Shown here: one piece after another, positions 1-7,821 of the stretch | Layout: each line of letters opens with the position of its first letter | Numbering within the stretch: position 1 is the first letter of the stretch | Assembly: GCA_033851845.1 (NCBI GenBank) | Contig: JAWWOH010000049.1 | Location: forward strand, 1 to 16,445 | From: RYN-124 sp033851845 | Lineage (GTDB): Bacteria > Actinomycetota > Actinomycetes > Mycobacteriales > SCTD01 | Direction of reading: 5' to 3' | Length of the DNA: 16,445 nt | Made by a program: the position numbers and the translations under genes | Notes under the pieces: generated by a model | The model's input: the letters and a program-made list of their open reading frames with translations, nothing else | Database searches by the model: none | Told to the model about the DNA's origin: nothing

Positions 1-2756
1 TCGGCGAGCTCCTCCCCGAGGATCTGGCGCTGCCGAGCCGGGCTGGCGAGGATCTCGTTGAGCACGGCGATGCGCGCCACGATCTCGGCGGCATCGTCGA
101 TGATCCGCTGCCGCTCGAGGGCGGCGAGGCGGCGCAGCTGCATGTCGAGGATCGCGACGGCCTGGATCTCGTCGATCTCGAGCAGCGCCATCAGCTGGCC
201 GCGGGCGGCGTCGGCCGACTCGGCAGCGCGAATGAGCGCGATGACCGCGTCGAGCTGGTCGAGCGCCTTGAGCAGCGCGCGCAGGATGTGCGCCCGCTCC
301 TCGGCCTTGCGCAGCTGGAAGCGCGTGCGGCGGACGATGACGTCGACCTGGTGCGCGACGTAGTAGCGGACGAACTCGTCGAGCCGCAGCGTGCGCGGCA
401 CCCCGTCGACGATCGCGAGCATGTTGGCGCCGAACGTCTGCTGCAGCTGGGTGTGCTTGTAGAGGTTGTTCAGCACGACCTTCGCGACGGCGTCGCGCTT
501 GAGCACGATGACCAGCCGCTGGCCGGTGCGCTGAGAGCCCTCGTCGCGCACGTCGGCGATGCCGGCGATCCGGCCGTCGCGGACGTGGTCCGCGATCGTC
601 TCGGCGAGGTTGTCGGGGTTGACCTGGTAGGGCAGCTCGGTGACGACGAGGATCGTGCGGCCCTTCTTGTCCTCGTCGACCTCAACGACCGCCCGCATGC
701 GGACCGAGCCGCGCCCGGTGCGGTAGGCCTCCTCGATGCCGGACTTGCCGACGATGAGGGCGCCGGTCGGGAAGTCGGGACCCTGGACGCGCTCGAGCAG
801 GGCGTCCAGCAGGGCCTCGTTGTCGGCGTCGGGGTTCTCCAGGAACCACTGCACGCCGGAGGCGACCTCCCGCAAGTTGTGCGGCGGGATGTTGGTCGCC
901 ATACCGACGGCGATGCCGGACGAGCCGTTGACCAGCAGGTTGGGGATGCGGCTGGGGAGGACGTCCGGCTCCTGCGACCGCCCGTCGTAGTTCGCAGAGA
1001 AGTCGACCGTCTCCTGGTCGATCTCCCGCAGCATCTCCATCGCAAGCGGGGCGAGGCGGCATTCGGTGTTGTGCGAGACGAACCCGTCGCTGATGAAGGA
1101 ATGGTCGTCACTGTCGACCCGGAACGAGTAGACGGGCTGTACGCCGGCGTCCTCGACCGAGGCGACCTCGGCGTAGTAGTAGCGGCCGTCGACGAGCGGC
1201 TCCACGATCGCGCGAGCCTCCGCGTTGGTGACGTGAGACAGGATCTCGTCCCGGTCGCGCTCCCACCGCTCGATCCGGTCGACGTTGTGCCGGCGCAGCC
1301 AATCCCGATCCGTGTACGACGTGGCCCCGCTGGCCCGGAGGTACGCCCCCACGAACGGCACGTGGTCGGAAGACATCGCGGCGCTCTGCTCAGGGATTCC
1401 TGCCAGCAGAGCTCGCAGCTTCAGCTGCTTCCGGGCCCAGAAGCCGACGTGCGTCGCGAACAGGCGGGCGTCGCGGCGGTTGCCGATGTAGACCTTCCAC
1501 TCACCGCGACCGTTCAGGGAAAGCCGGCTGACAACGCCGAACTCCAGCAGGAGCTGCTGGACATCGCGAGCGAGTTGCTCGCTACGGGTTGAGTAGCTGA
1601 TCTGGATCGTGCTGCGGGCCAGCTTGCTGCACGACCCGTCGCCCTCAAACAGCGCCTGCAGGAACCGCCGCTTGAACATCCGTCCCTGCGCCCAGACGAC
1701 GCGCGGGATCTCCTTCTCCGCGCTGCGGAAGCCCACGATGTCCTCGAGGAGCATTCCGGTGAGGTTGGACGTGGCGAACCGCACGCGATGGAGGTCCTTG
1801 CGCCCCTCCTTGAAGACCATGTCCTTGTACCGGCGGCCCTTGACGATGCGGTCATGCGCCGCGACTACCTCGTCGAAGTACTCGCGGTCTGTATTGCAGA
1901 ACTCCGACCACTCGTCGCCTGTCCAGCCCTCGCTCAACATTCCGCCGAGCAGAACCGCGAGTGCGTCCTCGTAATCGCTGAGCGTTTCGAGGGTCTCAGG
2001 AGTGCCGCGGAACATCGCCACCCGGTCGCCGGGCTTGATCTCCTCGAGCAGCTTCCAGAGCAGCATGGGAACGCCGAGGACGTCGACGATGCACAGCACC
2101 GGGTGGTTCTCGGTCCCGGTGAGCCGGAATCCCTCGCTCGTCGTGAGCCGGAGGGTCGGGTGGTCGCCCGAGTGGAACAGCATCGACGCAACGACGGGGT
2201 CTCCGTTGCGATCGAGCAGCTTCACGTCGCGCAGCTCGTTGTCGCTGTTCGGCCTCGCGAACGGCACGGCGTCGCCGATGCGGATCGTCGTACCGTCCGC
2301 CTTGCGAATGTGACTCTCCGCAGTCAGACAGTAACGCATAGCGGCTGCTGGGTCGTTTCCGGGCGAGCCGAAGTTGCCGTTACCGTCGATCAGCGGGTAG
2401 CGCAGGGACCAGGGCTGGGCGAGGCGGACCAGGGTGTCGTAGATCGCCGAGTCGCCGTGTGGGTGGTAGTTGCCCATCACGTCGCCGACGACGCGGGCGC
2501 ACTTGAAATAACCGCGGTCCGGGCGGTAGCCACCGTCGTACATGGCGTAGAGCACGCGCCGGTGGACCGGCTTCAGGCCGTCCCGGACGTCCGGCAGGGC
2601 ACGGCCTACGATGACGGACATCGCGTAGTCCAGGTAGGACCGCTGCATCTCGACTTCGATGCCGACCAGCTCGATCCGGTCGCCCTCGTGCGGCGGGCCG
2701 GGAGGCTCAGGCGGCTCGGTCGGCGGCGGAGGTGGCGGCGATACGACGTCCGACAC
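1..2756 (-). CDS. gyrA: DNA gyrase subunit A, 3' end cut by window, interrupted by an in-frame intein
   Basis: GyrA is the breakage-reunion subunit of DNA gyrase (GyrA2GyrB2), which introduces negative supercoils in the cytoplasm. The start is a GTG at 2756 preceded by a GAGAGGA ribosome site. The N-extein has 142 residues: a proline-rich lead (residues 7-21), then the winged-helix core with RALPDVRDGLKPVHRR, HPHGDSAIYDT and AMRY. The active-site tyrosine is Tyr142 (E. coli Tyr122). The quinolone-determining positions are Ser103 and Asp107, the wild-type E. coli pair; many mycobacteria have Ala at the first. An intein (1068-2330) follows Tyr142, and the extein resumes with TECRLAPLAMEM. I translated the intein and its junctions codon by codon without a stop. 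About 497 extein residues are present, ending near the coiled coil (ILGEELA); the C-terminal beta-pinwheel lies outside the window. The gene follows gyrB after a 99-bp spacer with two parS sites. Confidence 0.97.
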   Translation of the reverse strand, partial: MSDVVSPPPPPPTEPPEPPGPPHEGDRIELVGIEVEMQRSYLDYAMSVIVGRALPDVRDGLKPVHRRVLYAMYDGGYRPDRGYFKCARVVGDVMGNYHPHGDSAIYDTLVRLAQPWSLRYPLIDGNGNFGSPGNDPAAAMRYCLTAESHIRKADGTTIRIGDAVPFARPNSDNELRDVKLLDRNGDPVVASMLFHSGDHPTLRLTTSEGFRLTGTENHPVLCIVDVLGVPMLLWKLLEEIKPGDRVAMFRGTPETLETLSDYEDALAVLLGGMLSEGWTGDEWSEFCNTDREYFDEVVAAHDRIVKGRRYKDMVFKEGRKDLHRVRFATSNLTGMLLEDIVGFRSAEKEIPRVVWAQGRMFKRRFLQALFEGDGSCSKLARSTIQISYSTRSEQLARDVQQLLLEFGVVSRLSLNGRGEWKVYIGNRRDARLFATHVGFWARKQLKLRALLAGIPEQSAAMSSDHVPFVGAYLRASGATSYTDRDWLRRHNVDRIERWERDRDEILSHVTNAEARAIVEPLVDGRYYYAEVASVEDAGVQPVYSFRVDSDDHSFISDGFVSHNTECRLAPLAMEMLREIDQETVDFSANYDGRSQEPDVLPSRIPNLLVNGSSGIAVGMATNIPPHNLREVASGVQWFLENPDADNEALLDALLERVQGPDFPTGALIVGKSGIEEAYRTGRGSVRMRAVVEVDEDKKGRTILVVTELPYQVNPDNLAETIADHVRDGRIAGIADVRDEGSQRTGQRLVIVLKRDAVAKVVLNNLYKHTQLQQTFGANMLAIVDGVPRTLRLDEFVRYYVAHQVDVIVRRTRFQLRKAEERAHILRALLKALDQLDAVIALIRAAESADAARGQLMALLEIDEIQAVAILDMQLRRLAALERQRIIDDAAEIVARIAVLNEILASPARQRQILGEELA
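1068..2330 (-). mobile_element. GyrA intein (421 aa) with LAGLIDADG homing endonuclease domain
   Basis: An in-frame protein-splicing element starts at Cys1 and ends His420-Asn421, with Thr as the first C-extein residue. Splicing blocks seen: block A beginning CLTAESHI; block B GFRLTGTENH (Thr73, His76); block F VYSFRVDSDDHSF (His410); block G ISDGFVSHN. The endonuclease part has two LAGLIDADG-type motifs, LLGGMLSEG at 127-135 and LQALFEGDG at 224-232, with acidic residues Glu134 and Asp231 at the metal-binding positions, so both active centres look intact. Size and insertion point (AMRY / TE) match the family known from mycobacterial GyrA: about 420 residues in M. leprae, and an endonuclease-free mini-intein of about 200 in M. 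xenopi. G+C in sampled stretches is only slightly below the exteins, so there is no strong sign of very recent arrival. Splicing is required for active gyrase, since the element separates the catalytic Tyr from the next conserved block. Confidence 0.95.
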
Positions 2757-2778
2757 AGAGGTCCTCTCGTTCGCGCTC

Positions 2779-2792
2779 GTTTCACGTGAAAC
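2779..2792. promoter_or_regulatory. parS: parS site 1 (ParB binding)
   Basis: GTTTCACGTGAAAC is a perfect 14-bp palindrome identical to the core parS consensus used by chromosomal ParB proteins in Streptomyces and Bacillus. It lies 23 bp upstream of the gyrA start codon, so ParB loading here could also touch gyrA expression (inference). The flanking base pair is C/G, so the palindrome extends one step beyond the core but departs from the T...A flanks of the 16-bp consensus. Confidence 0.93.
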
Positions 2793-2827
2793 GGAAGCGC
2801 ACGGCGGTGCGGGTGGCGCGGACCAGC

Positions 2828-2843
2828 TGTTTCACGTGAAACA
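2828..2843. promoter_or_regulatory. parS: parS site 2 (ParB binding)
   Basis: TGTTTCACGTGAAACA matches the full 16-bp parS consensus. The symmetry extends two more bases on each side, giving a 20-bp perfect palindrome at 2826-2845. Its centre is exactly 50 bp from the centre of the other parS site. It sits just downstream of the gyrB stop codon (2856 on the minus strand), in the spacer before gyrA. Confidence 0.95.
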
Positions 2844-2855
2844 GCCGGCGTACGG

Positions 2856-4880
2856 CTAGATGTCGAGGAAGCGGACGTCCTTGGCGTTGCGCTGGATGAA
2901 GCTGCGACGGGCCTCGACGTCCTCGCCCATGAGCGTCGAGAAGAGCTCGTCTGCGGTGGCCGCGTCGTCGAGGGTGACCTGGAGCAGCACCCGCTCAGCG
3001 GGGTCCATCGTGGTCGACCACAATTCCGGGGCGTTCATCTCACCCAGGCCCTTGAAGCGCTGGATCGCCTCGCCGGACTTGGGCAGCCGACGTCCGGCCT
3101 CCTGGCCCGCAGCTACGAGGCCATCGCGCTCGCGGTCCGAGTAGGCGTACTGCACCTCGCCCCCGTTCCACTTGATCTTGTAAAGGGGCGGCTGGGCGAG
3201 GTAGACGTGGCCGGCCTCGACGAGCGGGCGCATGAAGCGGAACAGCAGCGTGAGCAGCAGGGTCCGGATGTGCTGGCCGTCGACGTCGGCGTCCGCCATC
3301 AGCACCACCTTGTGGTAGCGCAGCTTCGCGATGTCGAACTCCTCGTGGATCCCGCACCCGAGGGCCGTGATCATCGCCTGGACCTCGTTGTTGTTGAGGA
3401 CCCGGTCGATGCGCGCCTTCTCGACGTTGAGGATCTTCCCGCGGATCGGCAGGATCGCCTGGAACCGTGAGTCCCGACCGCCCTTCGCACTCCCCCCTGC
3501 GCTGTCGCCTTCCACCACATACAACTCAGATTCGCGGGGGTCGGTGGACTGGCAGTCGGCCAGCTTGCCGGGCAGCGACGACGACTCGAGCAGGCCCTTT
3601 CTGCGGGTAAGCTCGCGCGCCTGCCGTGCGGCGAGCCGGGCCCGGGCCGCCTGCGACGCCTTCAGGACGATGTTCTTGCCTTCGTTGGGGTTGCGGTCGA
3701 ACCAGTCCTTGAGCCACTCCCCGGTGGCCTTCTGCACGAAGCCCTTGGCCTCGGAGTTGCCCAGCTTCGTCTTCGTCTGGCCCTCGAACTGCGGCTCGGC
3801 CAGCTTCAGGCTGATGATCGCGGTGAGGCCCTCGCGGATGTCGGAGCCCTCAAGGTTGGGCTCCTTCTCCTTGATGTGGCCCTTCGCGCGCGCCCACGTG
3901 TTGAACGTGTTGGTCAGTGCAGCCCGGAAGCCCTCTTCGTGGGTACCACCTTCATGCGTGTTGATGGTGTTGGCGAACGTGTAGACCGACTCGGTGTAGG
4001 AGTCGTTCCACTGCATCGCCACCTCGACGGTCATCCGCATGCCGGCGGTCGTCTCCTCGGTGAACCCGATGACCGTGGCGTGGACCGGGTTCTTGGTGCC
4101 GTTCAGGTGGCGGACGTAGTCCTCGAGGCCACCGGGATAGCAGAAGACCTCCTCGATCGGCTCCTCGTCGCGCTCGTCTCGCAGCGTGATCGACAGGCCC
4201 TTGTTGAGGAACGCCATCTCCTGCAGCCGGCGGTGCAGCGTCTCGCGGGAGTACGTCGTGGTCTCGGCGAAGATCTCCGGGTCGGCCCAGAAGGCCATCG
4301 TCGTGCCGTGCTCCTCGGTGGGCGCGCCTTTCACGAGCGGTGTGGGCACCGTCATCGAGTACGACTGGGTCCACACGAAGCCGTCGCGCCGGACCTCCAC
4401 CTCCAGCCTGGTGGACAGCGCGTTGACCACGGCCGCGCCTACCCCGTGCAGGCCACCGGACACCGCATAGCTCTCGCCGTCGAACTTCCCACCGGCGTGC
4501 AGGGTGGTGAGCACGACCTCCAGAGCCGGCCGGTTCTCCACGGGGTGCATGTCCACCGGGATGCCACGGCCGTTGTCGCTCACGCGAACCCCGCCGTCGG
4601 CCAGCAGCGTCACGGTGATCGTGTCGCAGTAGCCCGCGAGCGCCTCGTCCACTGCGTTGTCGACGACCTCGGTCACAAGGTGGTGCAGGCCCCGCTCGCC
4701 GGTCGAGCCGATGTACATGCCGGGACGCTTGCGGACCGCCTCGAGGCCCTCGAGCACCGTGATCGAGGAGGCGCTGTACGACGCTCCGTCCGAAAGACCA
4801 CGATCATCCCTGAATGTGGCGGCATGCGCAGTGGCGACCGGGGCGTCAGTCGGGTTGGACTCAGCGCTGGTGTCAGTCAT
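2856..4880 (-). CDS. gyrB: DNA gyrase subunit B
   Basis: GyrB is the ATPase and TOPRIM subunit of DNA gyrase. With the ATG at 4880 the protein is 674 residues, the usual actinobacterial length; the frame stays open to a possible start at 4934, but the added 18 residues are basic and unlike the family. GHKL ATPase motifs: EVVDNAVDEALAG at 71-83 (catalytic Glu71, Mg-binding Asn75), DNGRGIP at 102-108 and GGLHGVG at 142-148. QTKTKLGN at 368-375 carries the ATP-sensing lysine. TOPRIM motifs: EGDSAGGSA at 457-465 and DADVDG at 530-535, holding the metal-binding acidic residues. The tail ends in the conserved FKGLGEMN-type region and FIQRNAKDVRFLDI. Its partner gyrA follows on the same strand. A 220-bp gap separates it from the upstream dciA, so gyrB may have its own promoter. 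Confidence 0.98.
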   Translation of the reverse strand: MTDTSAESNPTDAPVATAHAATFRDDRGLSDGASYSASSITVLEGLEAVRKRPGMYIGSTGERGLHHLVTEVVDNAVDEALAGYCDTITVTLLADGGVRVSDNGRGIPVDMHPVENRPALEVVLTTLHAGGKFDGESYAVSGGLHGVGAAVVNALSTRLEVEVRRDGFVWTQSYSMTVPTPLVKGAPTEEHGTTMAFWADPEIFAETTTYSRETLHRRLQEMAFLNKGLSITLRDERDEEPIEEVFCYPGGLEDYVRHLNGTKNPVHATVIGFTEETTAGMRMTVEVAMQWNDSYTESVYTFANTINTHEGGTHEEGFRAALTNTFNTWARAKGHIKEKEPNLEGSDIREGLTAIISLKLAEPQFEGQTKTKLGNSEAKGFVQKATGEWLKDWFDRNPNEGKNIVLKASQAARARLAARQARELTRRKGLLESSSLPGKLADCQSTDPRESELYVVEGDSAGGSAKGGRDSRFQAILPIRGKILNVEKARIDRVLNNNEVQAMITALGCGIHEEFDIAKLRYHKVVLMADADVDGQHIRTLLLTLLFRFMRPLVEAGHVYLAQPPLYKIKWNGGEVQYAYSDRERDGLVAAGQEAGRRLPKSGEAIQRFKGLGEMNAPELWSTTMDPAERVLLQVTLDDAATADELFSTLMGEDVEARRSFIQRNAKDVRFLDI

Positions 4881-4960
4881 TCGGGGCGGGCTCCGCTTCC
4901 TCCCGCACCGGCGGGCCGACGTCCTGTGACCCACACGGGCCGAGGGCTGTCTTTCTCAGG

Positions 4961-4966
4961 AGTGTA
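4961..4966 (-). promoter_or_regulatory. possible -10 element of a gyrB promoter
   Basis: The 220-bp gap between dciA and gyrB contains TACACT on the minus strand, preceded by GGC. This resembles an actinobacterial -10 box, about 80 bp upstream of the preferred gyrB start. No good TTGAC-type -35 is visible 16-18 bp upstream; a short inverted repeat (GCCCT / AGGGC) occupies that place. This is a weak call. The rest of the gap holds only GC-rich imperfect hairpins. Confidence 0.3.
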
Positions 4967-5100
4967 GCCCTTTTCGGCAGGGCGGTGGGACCACGAGCGG
5001 GCCTGTGGACCCGCGTGGCGCGCTCACCCCCAGCGCGCGTGGTCCCCCACAGACTGGGCTCCCGCGACCCGCAGCGAGCCTGAGCGTGCTAACGGGCTGG

Positions 5101-5631
5101 TCAACCGTACGTGTCGCGTGGCCCCCTCGCGCCCGGTCCCTGCACCCGGCGCGGGCCCTTGCGCCAGTCCGGCTGGGCCGGTCCGCGCACGACGATCGAC
5201 GTCACGACGTCGGGGCCGACCTGCTCGCGCAGCTTGGCCATCAAGGTCCGGGTGAGCAGCCGCAGCTGGGTGGCCCACGCCGTCGACTCGGCGACCAGGA
5301 CGAGCACCCCGTCGATCAAGCTCTCCGGGCGGCTGTGGTCGGCGATCTCGGGACCGACGAGGCGGTCCCAGTTGGCCAGCACCCCGGCTGCGGTGGTCGT
5401 GTCCTCCCAGCCGCGCTCGGCGACCAGCCGCCGGATCGCCGCCCCGAACAGCACCGGGTCGCGCGCATCGGCACCGCTGCCGGACCGGCTCTCGACCGGC
5501 CGGGGCTTGCGCTTGACCGGGGTACCGGGTGAGAGGCCCTTCGCCCGCGCCGCCGCTCTCGCCTGCGCCAGCGCCGCCCGCACCAGGTCGGGGCCCGACG
5601 GCGCGGGGTCGGCCGGCTCGTCAGCGGACAC
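5101..5631 (-). CDS. dciA: DUF721 protein, DciA-type replicative helicase loader/operator
   Basis: This 176-residue protein carries a DUF721 (DciA) domain at about residues 59-150, recognisable from VLFGAAIRRLVAERGWE, VLANWDRLVGPEIADHSRPE and VLVLVAESTAWATQLRLL. DciA is the ancestral bacterial factor that helps put the DnaB helicase on DNA where DnaC or DnaI is absent. The first 55 residues are low-complexity (Ala, Pro, basic) and probably disordered. The C-terminus after about 150 is a short basic, Gly/Pro-rich tail. The GTG start at 5631 overlaps the end of recF by 11 bases, so the two are probably translated together. The position between recF and gyrB is the usual one in actinobacteria, for example the Rv0004 family. 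Function is assigned by family and context. Confidence 0.9.
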   Translation of the reverse strand: MSADEPADPAPSGPDLVRAALAQARAAARAKGLSPGTPVKRKPRPVESRSGSGADARDPVLFGAAIRRLVAERGWEDTTTAAGVLANWDRLVGPEIADHSRPESLIDGVLVLVAESTAWATQLRLLTRTLMAKLREQVGPDVVTSIVVRGPAQPDWRKGPRRVQGPGARGPRDTYG

Positions 5632-6772
5632 GGGCCACTGTCCCGTCGTGCACGTCGTACCGCCCGCCGAGCAGGGCCTCGGGCACGTCGTCCGGAACGG
5701 CGGCGGTCACCAGCACCTGCTCGGCGCCCTGCACGAGCTCGGCCAGCCGCTGCCGACGCCCGACGTCGAGCTCGGCGAAAACGTCGTCCAGCACGAGCAC
5801 CGGCTCGCCGTCCGTCCCTGGGGTCTCGTCGCGAAGGAGCGTGTACGACGCGAGCCGCAGCGCGAGCGCGACCGACCAGGACTCACCGTGCGACGCGTAG
5901 CCCTTCACCGGCAACGGCGTGCCGGCAGAGCTCAACGTCAGCACCAGCTCGTCGCGGTGCGGTCCGACGAGCGAGACACCGCGCTCGACCTCCTTCGGCC
6001 GCACCCGGCTCAGCTCCGACAGCAGCGCGGCCGCGAGCACCTCGCGGTCCGTGCTGTCGGGCATCCCTTCGTCGAGCGAGCACTTGTAGGTCAACCCGGT
6101 CTCGCCCTGACCGCTCGAGATCTCCTTGTACGCCGCCTCCACGTGCGGCGCGAGCGCCTCGACCAGCTCGAGGCGCGCGGCGAGCAGCTCGGCACCCGAC
6201 GAGGACAGGTGGGCATCCCACACGTCGAGGGTGCGCATGTCGCCGCCGCCACTCCGCTTCGCGAGGAACGCGGTCTTGAGCAGCGCGTTGCGCTGCTTGA
6301 GCACCCGCTCGTAGTCGGCCCGTACGCCGGCCATCCGCGGTGCCCGCGCGACGAGCAGGTCGTCGAGGAACCGGCGTCGCTCCGACGGGTCGCCGCGCAC
6401 GAGCGACAGGTCCTCGGGCGCGAACAGCACGCTGCGCAACAGACCCAGCACCTCACGTGCGCGCGGCACCGGCGAGCGGTTGATGCGCGCGCGATTCGCC
6501 TTGCCAGGGTTGATCTCCAGCTCGACCATTGTCTGTCGGCCGTCACGTTCGACCCTCGCGCGCACGACCGCTCGCTCGGCGCCGCTGCGCACCAGCGGCG
6601 CATCCGCCGCGACGCGGTGCGATGACAACGTGGCGACGTAGCCGATGGCCTCGACGAGGTTGGTCTTGCCCTGCCCGTTGGCACCGATCAGCGCCGTCGG
6701 ACCACGGCCGAGGTCGAGCTCGATCTCCGACCACGACCGGAAGTCGGTGAGCTGCAGACCACTGACGTACAT
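5621..6772 (-). CDS. recF: DNA replication and repair protein RecF
   Basis: RecF is an SMC-like ABC ATPase that binds gapped DNA and, with RecO and RecR, helps load RecA at stalled forks. The 383 residues fit the family. The N-terminus MYVSGLQLTDFRSW is typical, followed by Walker A GANGQGKT at 30-37. The signature region reads YASHGESWSVALALRLA, the actinobacterial form. Walker B with D-loop is VLVLDDVFAELD at about 325-336. The ATG at 6772 lies 5 bases after the gnd stop and has only a weak ribosome site, so coupling to gnd is likely. The 3' end overlaps dciA by 11 bases. Confidence 0.97.
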   Translation of the reverse strand: MYVSGLQLTDFRSWSEIELDLGRGPTALIGANGQGKTNLVEAIGYVATLSSHRVAADAPLVRSGAERAVVRARVERDGRQTMVELEINPGKANRARINRSPVPRAREVLGLLRSVLFAPEDLSLVRGDPSERRRFLDDLLVARAPRMAGVRADYERVLKQRNALLKTAFLAKRSGGGDMRTLDVWDAHLSSSGAELLAARLELVEALAPHVEAAYKEISSGQGETGLTYKCSLDEGMPDSTDREVLAAALLSELSRVRPKEVERGVSLVGPHRDELVLTLSSAGTPLPVKGYASHGESWSVALALRLASYTLLRDETPGTDGEPVLVLDDVFAELDVGRRQRLAELVQGAEQVLVTAAVPDDVPEALLGGRYDVHDGTVARVR

Positions 6773-6777
6773 CCGCG

Positions 6778-7770
6778 TTATGCGTCCGGCGGCGTGCCGG
6801 CCTCACCGCGTTCGCGGCCCTGCTCGGGCGCGTGGTCGGCGTCGTGCCCGACGTCAGCCCCCGGGCTATCGGCGCCCTTCTCGTGCGACCCCGCCGACGA
6901 CGTCACGGCGTGCCCGCCGAACTGGTTGCGCAACGCCGCGATCATCTTCATCGCCGGCGAGTCGTCCTGTCGCGACGAGAAGCGCGCGAACAACGAGGCC
7001 GTGATGACCGGCAGCGGCACCGCGTGGTCGACCGCTGCCTGCACCGTCCAACGACCTTCACCGGAGTCCTCTGCGTAGCCCCGCAGGCCGGACAGGTCGT
7101 CGTCCTCCTTCAGCGCGTTGACCATCAGGTCGAGCAGCCAGGACCGGATGACCGTCCCCTTCTGCCAGCTGGCGATGACGGCCGGGACGTCGGTGACGAC
7201 GTCGGTCGCCATCATCAGCTCCCAGCCCTCGGCGTACGCCTGCATCAGGCCGTACTCGATGCCGTTGTGCACCATCTTCGCGAAGTGGCCCGCCCCCACC
7301 TCGCCGGCGTGCACGAACCCCGAGTCGCCTTCGGGCTTGAGCACGTCGAAGAACGGCTGCACCTTGGCGATGTCGTCCGCGGTGCCGCCGCACATCAGCG
7401 CATAGCCCTCGGTCAGTCCCCACACGCCGCCGGACACACCGCAGTCGACGAAGCCGATGTCCTTGGGTGCCAGGTCCTGCGCATGCCGCTGGTCGTCGGT
7501 GTAGCGCGAGTTGCCGCCGTCGACGACGACGTCACCGGGTTCGAGCAGCTCGCCGAGCGCATCGACCGTCTGGTACGTCGGGTCACCGGCCGGGACCATG
7601 ACCCACACGACCCGCGGTGCCGGCAGCGCCTTGACCAGCTCCTCGAGCGACTCCACATTCCGCGAGTCGGCCGCGCGGTCGTAGCCGACGACGGTGTGCC
7701 CGCCGCGCCGCAGTCGTTCGGCCATGTTGCCGCCCATGCGACCAAGACCGACCATGCCGAGCGTGCCCAT
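6778..7770 (-). CDS. gnd: short-form 6-phosphogluconate dehydrogenase (decarboxylating), probably NAD-dependent
   Basis: The enzyme oxidises and decarboxylates 6-phosphogluconate to ribulose 5-phosphate in the pentose phosphate pathway. The N-terminal Rossmann fold has GLGRMGGNM at 8-16. Asp31 at the end of strand beta-2 (VVGYDRA) suggests NAD+ rather than NADP+, whose enzymes usually have Asn-Arg-Thr/Ser there. Substrate motifs are VDGGNS, CGVSGGVWGL and KMVHNGIEYGLMQAYAEG, the last with the catalytic Lys and the HN pair. The 330-residue length fits the short (about 300) class, not the 470-residue E. coli type. The last 37 or so residues, after FGGHAV, are a charged His/Glu/Gly-rich tail with no family counterpart I recognise. 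AGGAG lies 8 bases before the ATG. The gene lies between dnaN and recF, a placement shared with several actinobacteria; a role in replication is not implied. Confidence 0.93.
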   Translation of the reverse strand: MGTLGMVGLGRMGGNMAERLRRGGHTVVGYDRAADSRNVESLEELVKALPAPRVVWVMVPAGDPTYQTVDALGELLEPGDVVVDGGNSRYTDDQRHAQDLAPKDIGFVDCGVSGGVWGLTEGYALMCGGTADDIAKVQPFFDVLKPEGDSGFVHAGEVGAGHFAKMVHNGIEYGLMQAYAEGWELMMATDVVTDVPAVIASWQKGTVIRSWLLDLMVNALKEDDDLSGLRGYAEDSGEGRWTVQAAVDHAVPLPVITASLFARFSSRQDDSPAMKMIAALRNQFGGHAVTSSAGSHEKGADSPGADVGHDADHAPEQGRERGEAGTPPDA

Positions 7771-7821
7771 CGCGTTGCTCCTGTCGTCGTACCGGGTGGG
7801 TCCGTGGAACGGCCCTACCCG

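Noticed and set aside
288..1592. Long plus-strand open frame opposite gyrA
   Set aside because: It is antisense to the gyrA extein and intein, has a composition of charged and Val/Leu-rich repeats typical of GC3-driven shadow frames, and resembles no family.
1068..2330. The insert in gyrA as a frame-disrupting insertion sequence or pseudogene
   Set aside because: The frame is open throughout, both junctions have splicing residues, and there are no terminal inverted repeats or target duplications; an intein explains it fully.
3876..4967. Long plus-strand open frame opposite gyrB
   Set aside because: It lies over the well-supported gyrB gene and shows no recognisable motif or ribosome site.
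5018..5038. GCGCGC inverted repeat with a 9-base loop in the dciA-gyrB spacer, considered as a terminator
   Set aside because: The stem is only 6 bp of simple alternating GC, which is frequent at this base composition, and there is no T run on either strand.
5111..6625. 504-codon plus-strand open frame over dciA and recF
   Set aside because: It is antisense to two recognised genes and reflects high G+C only.
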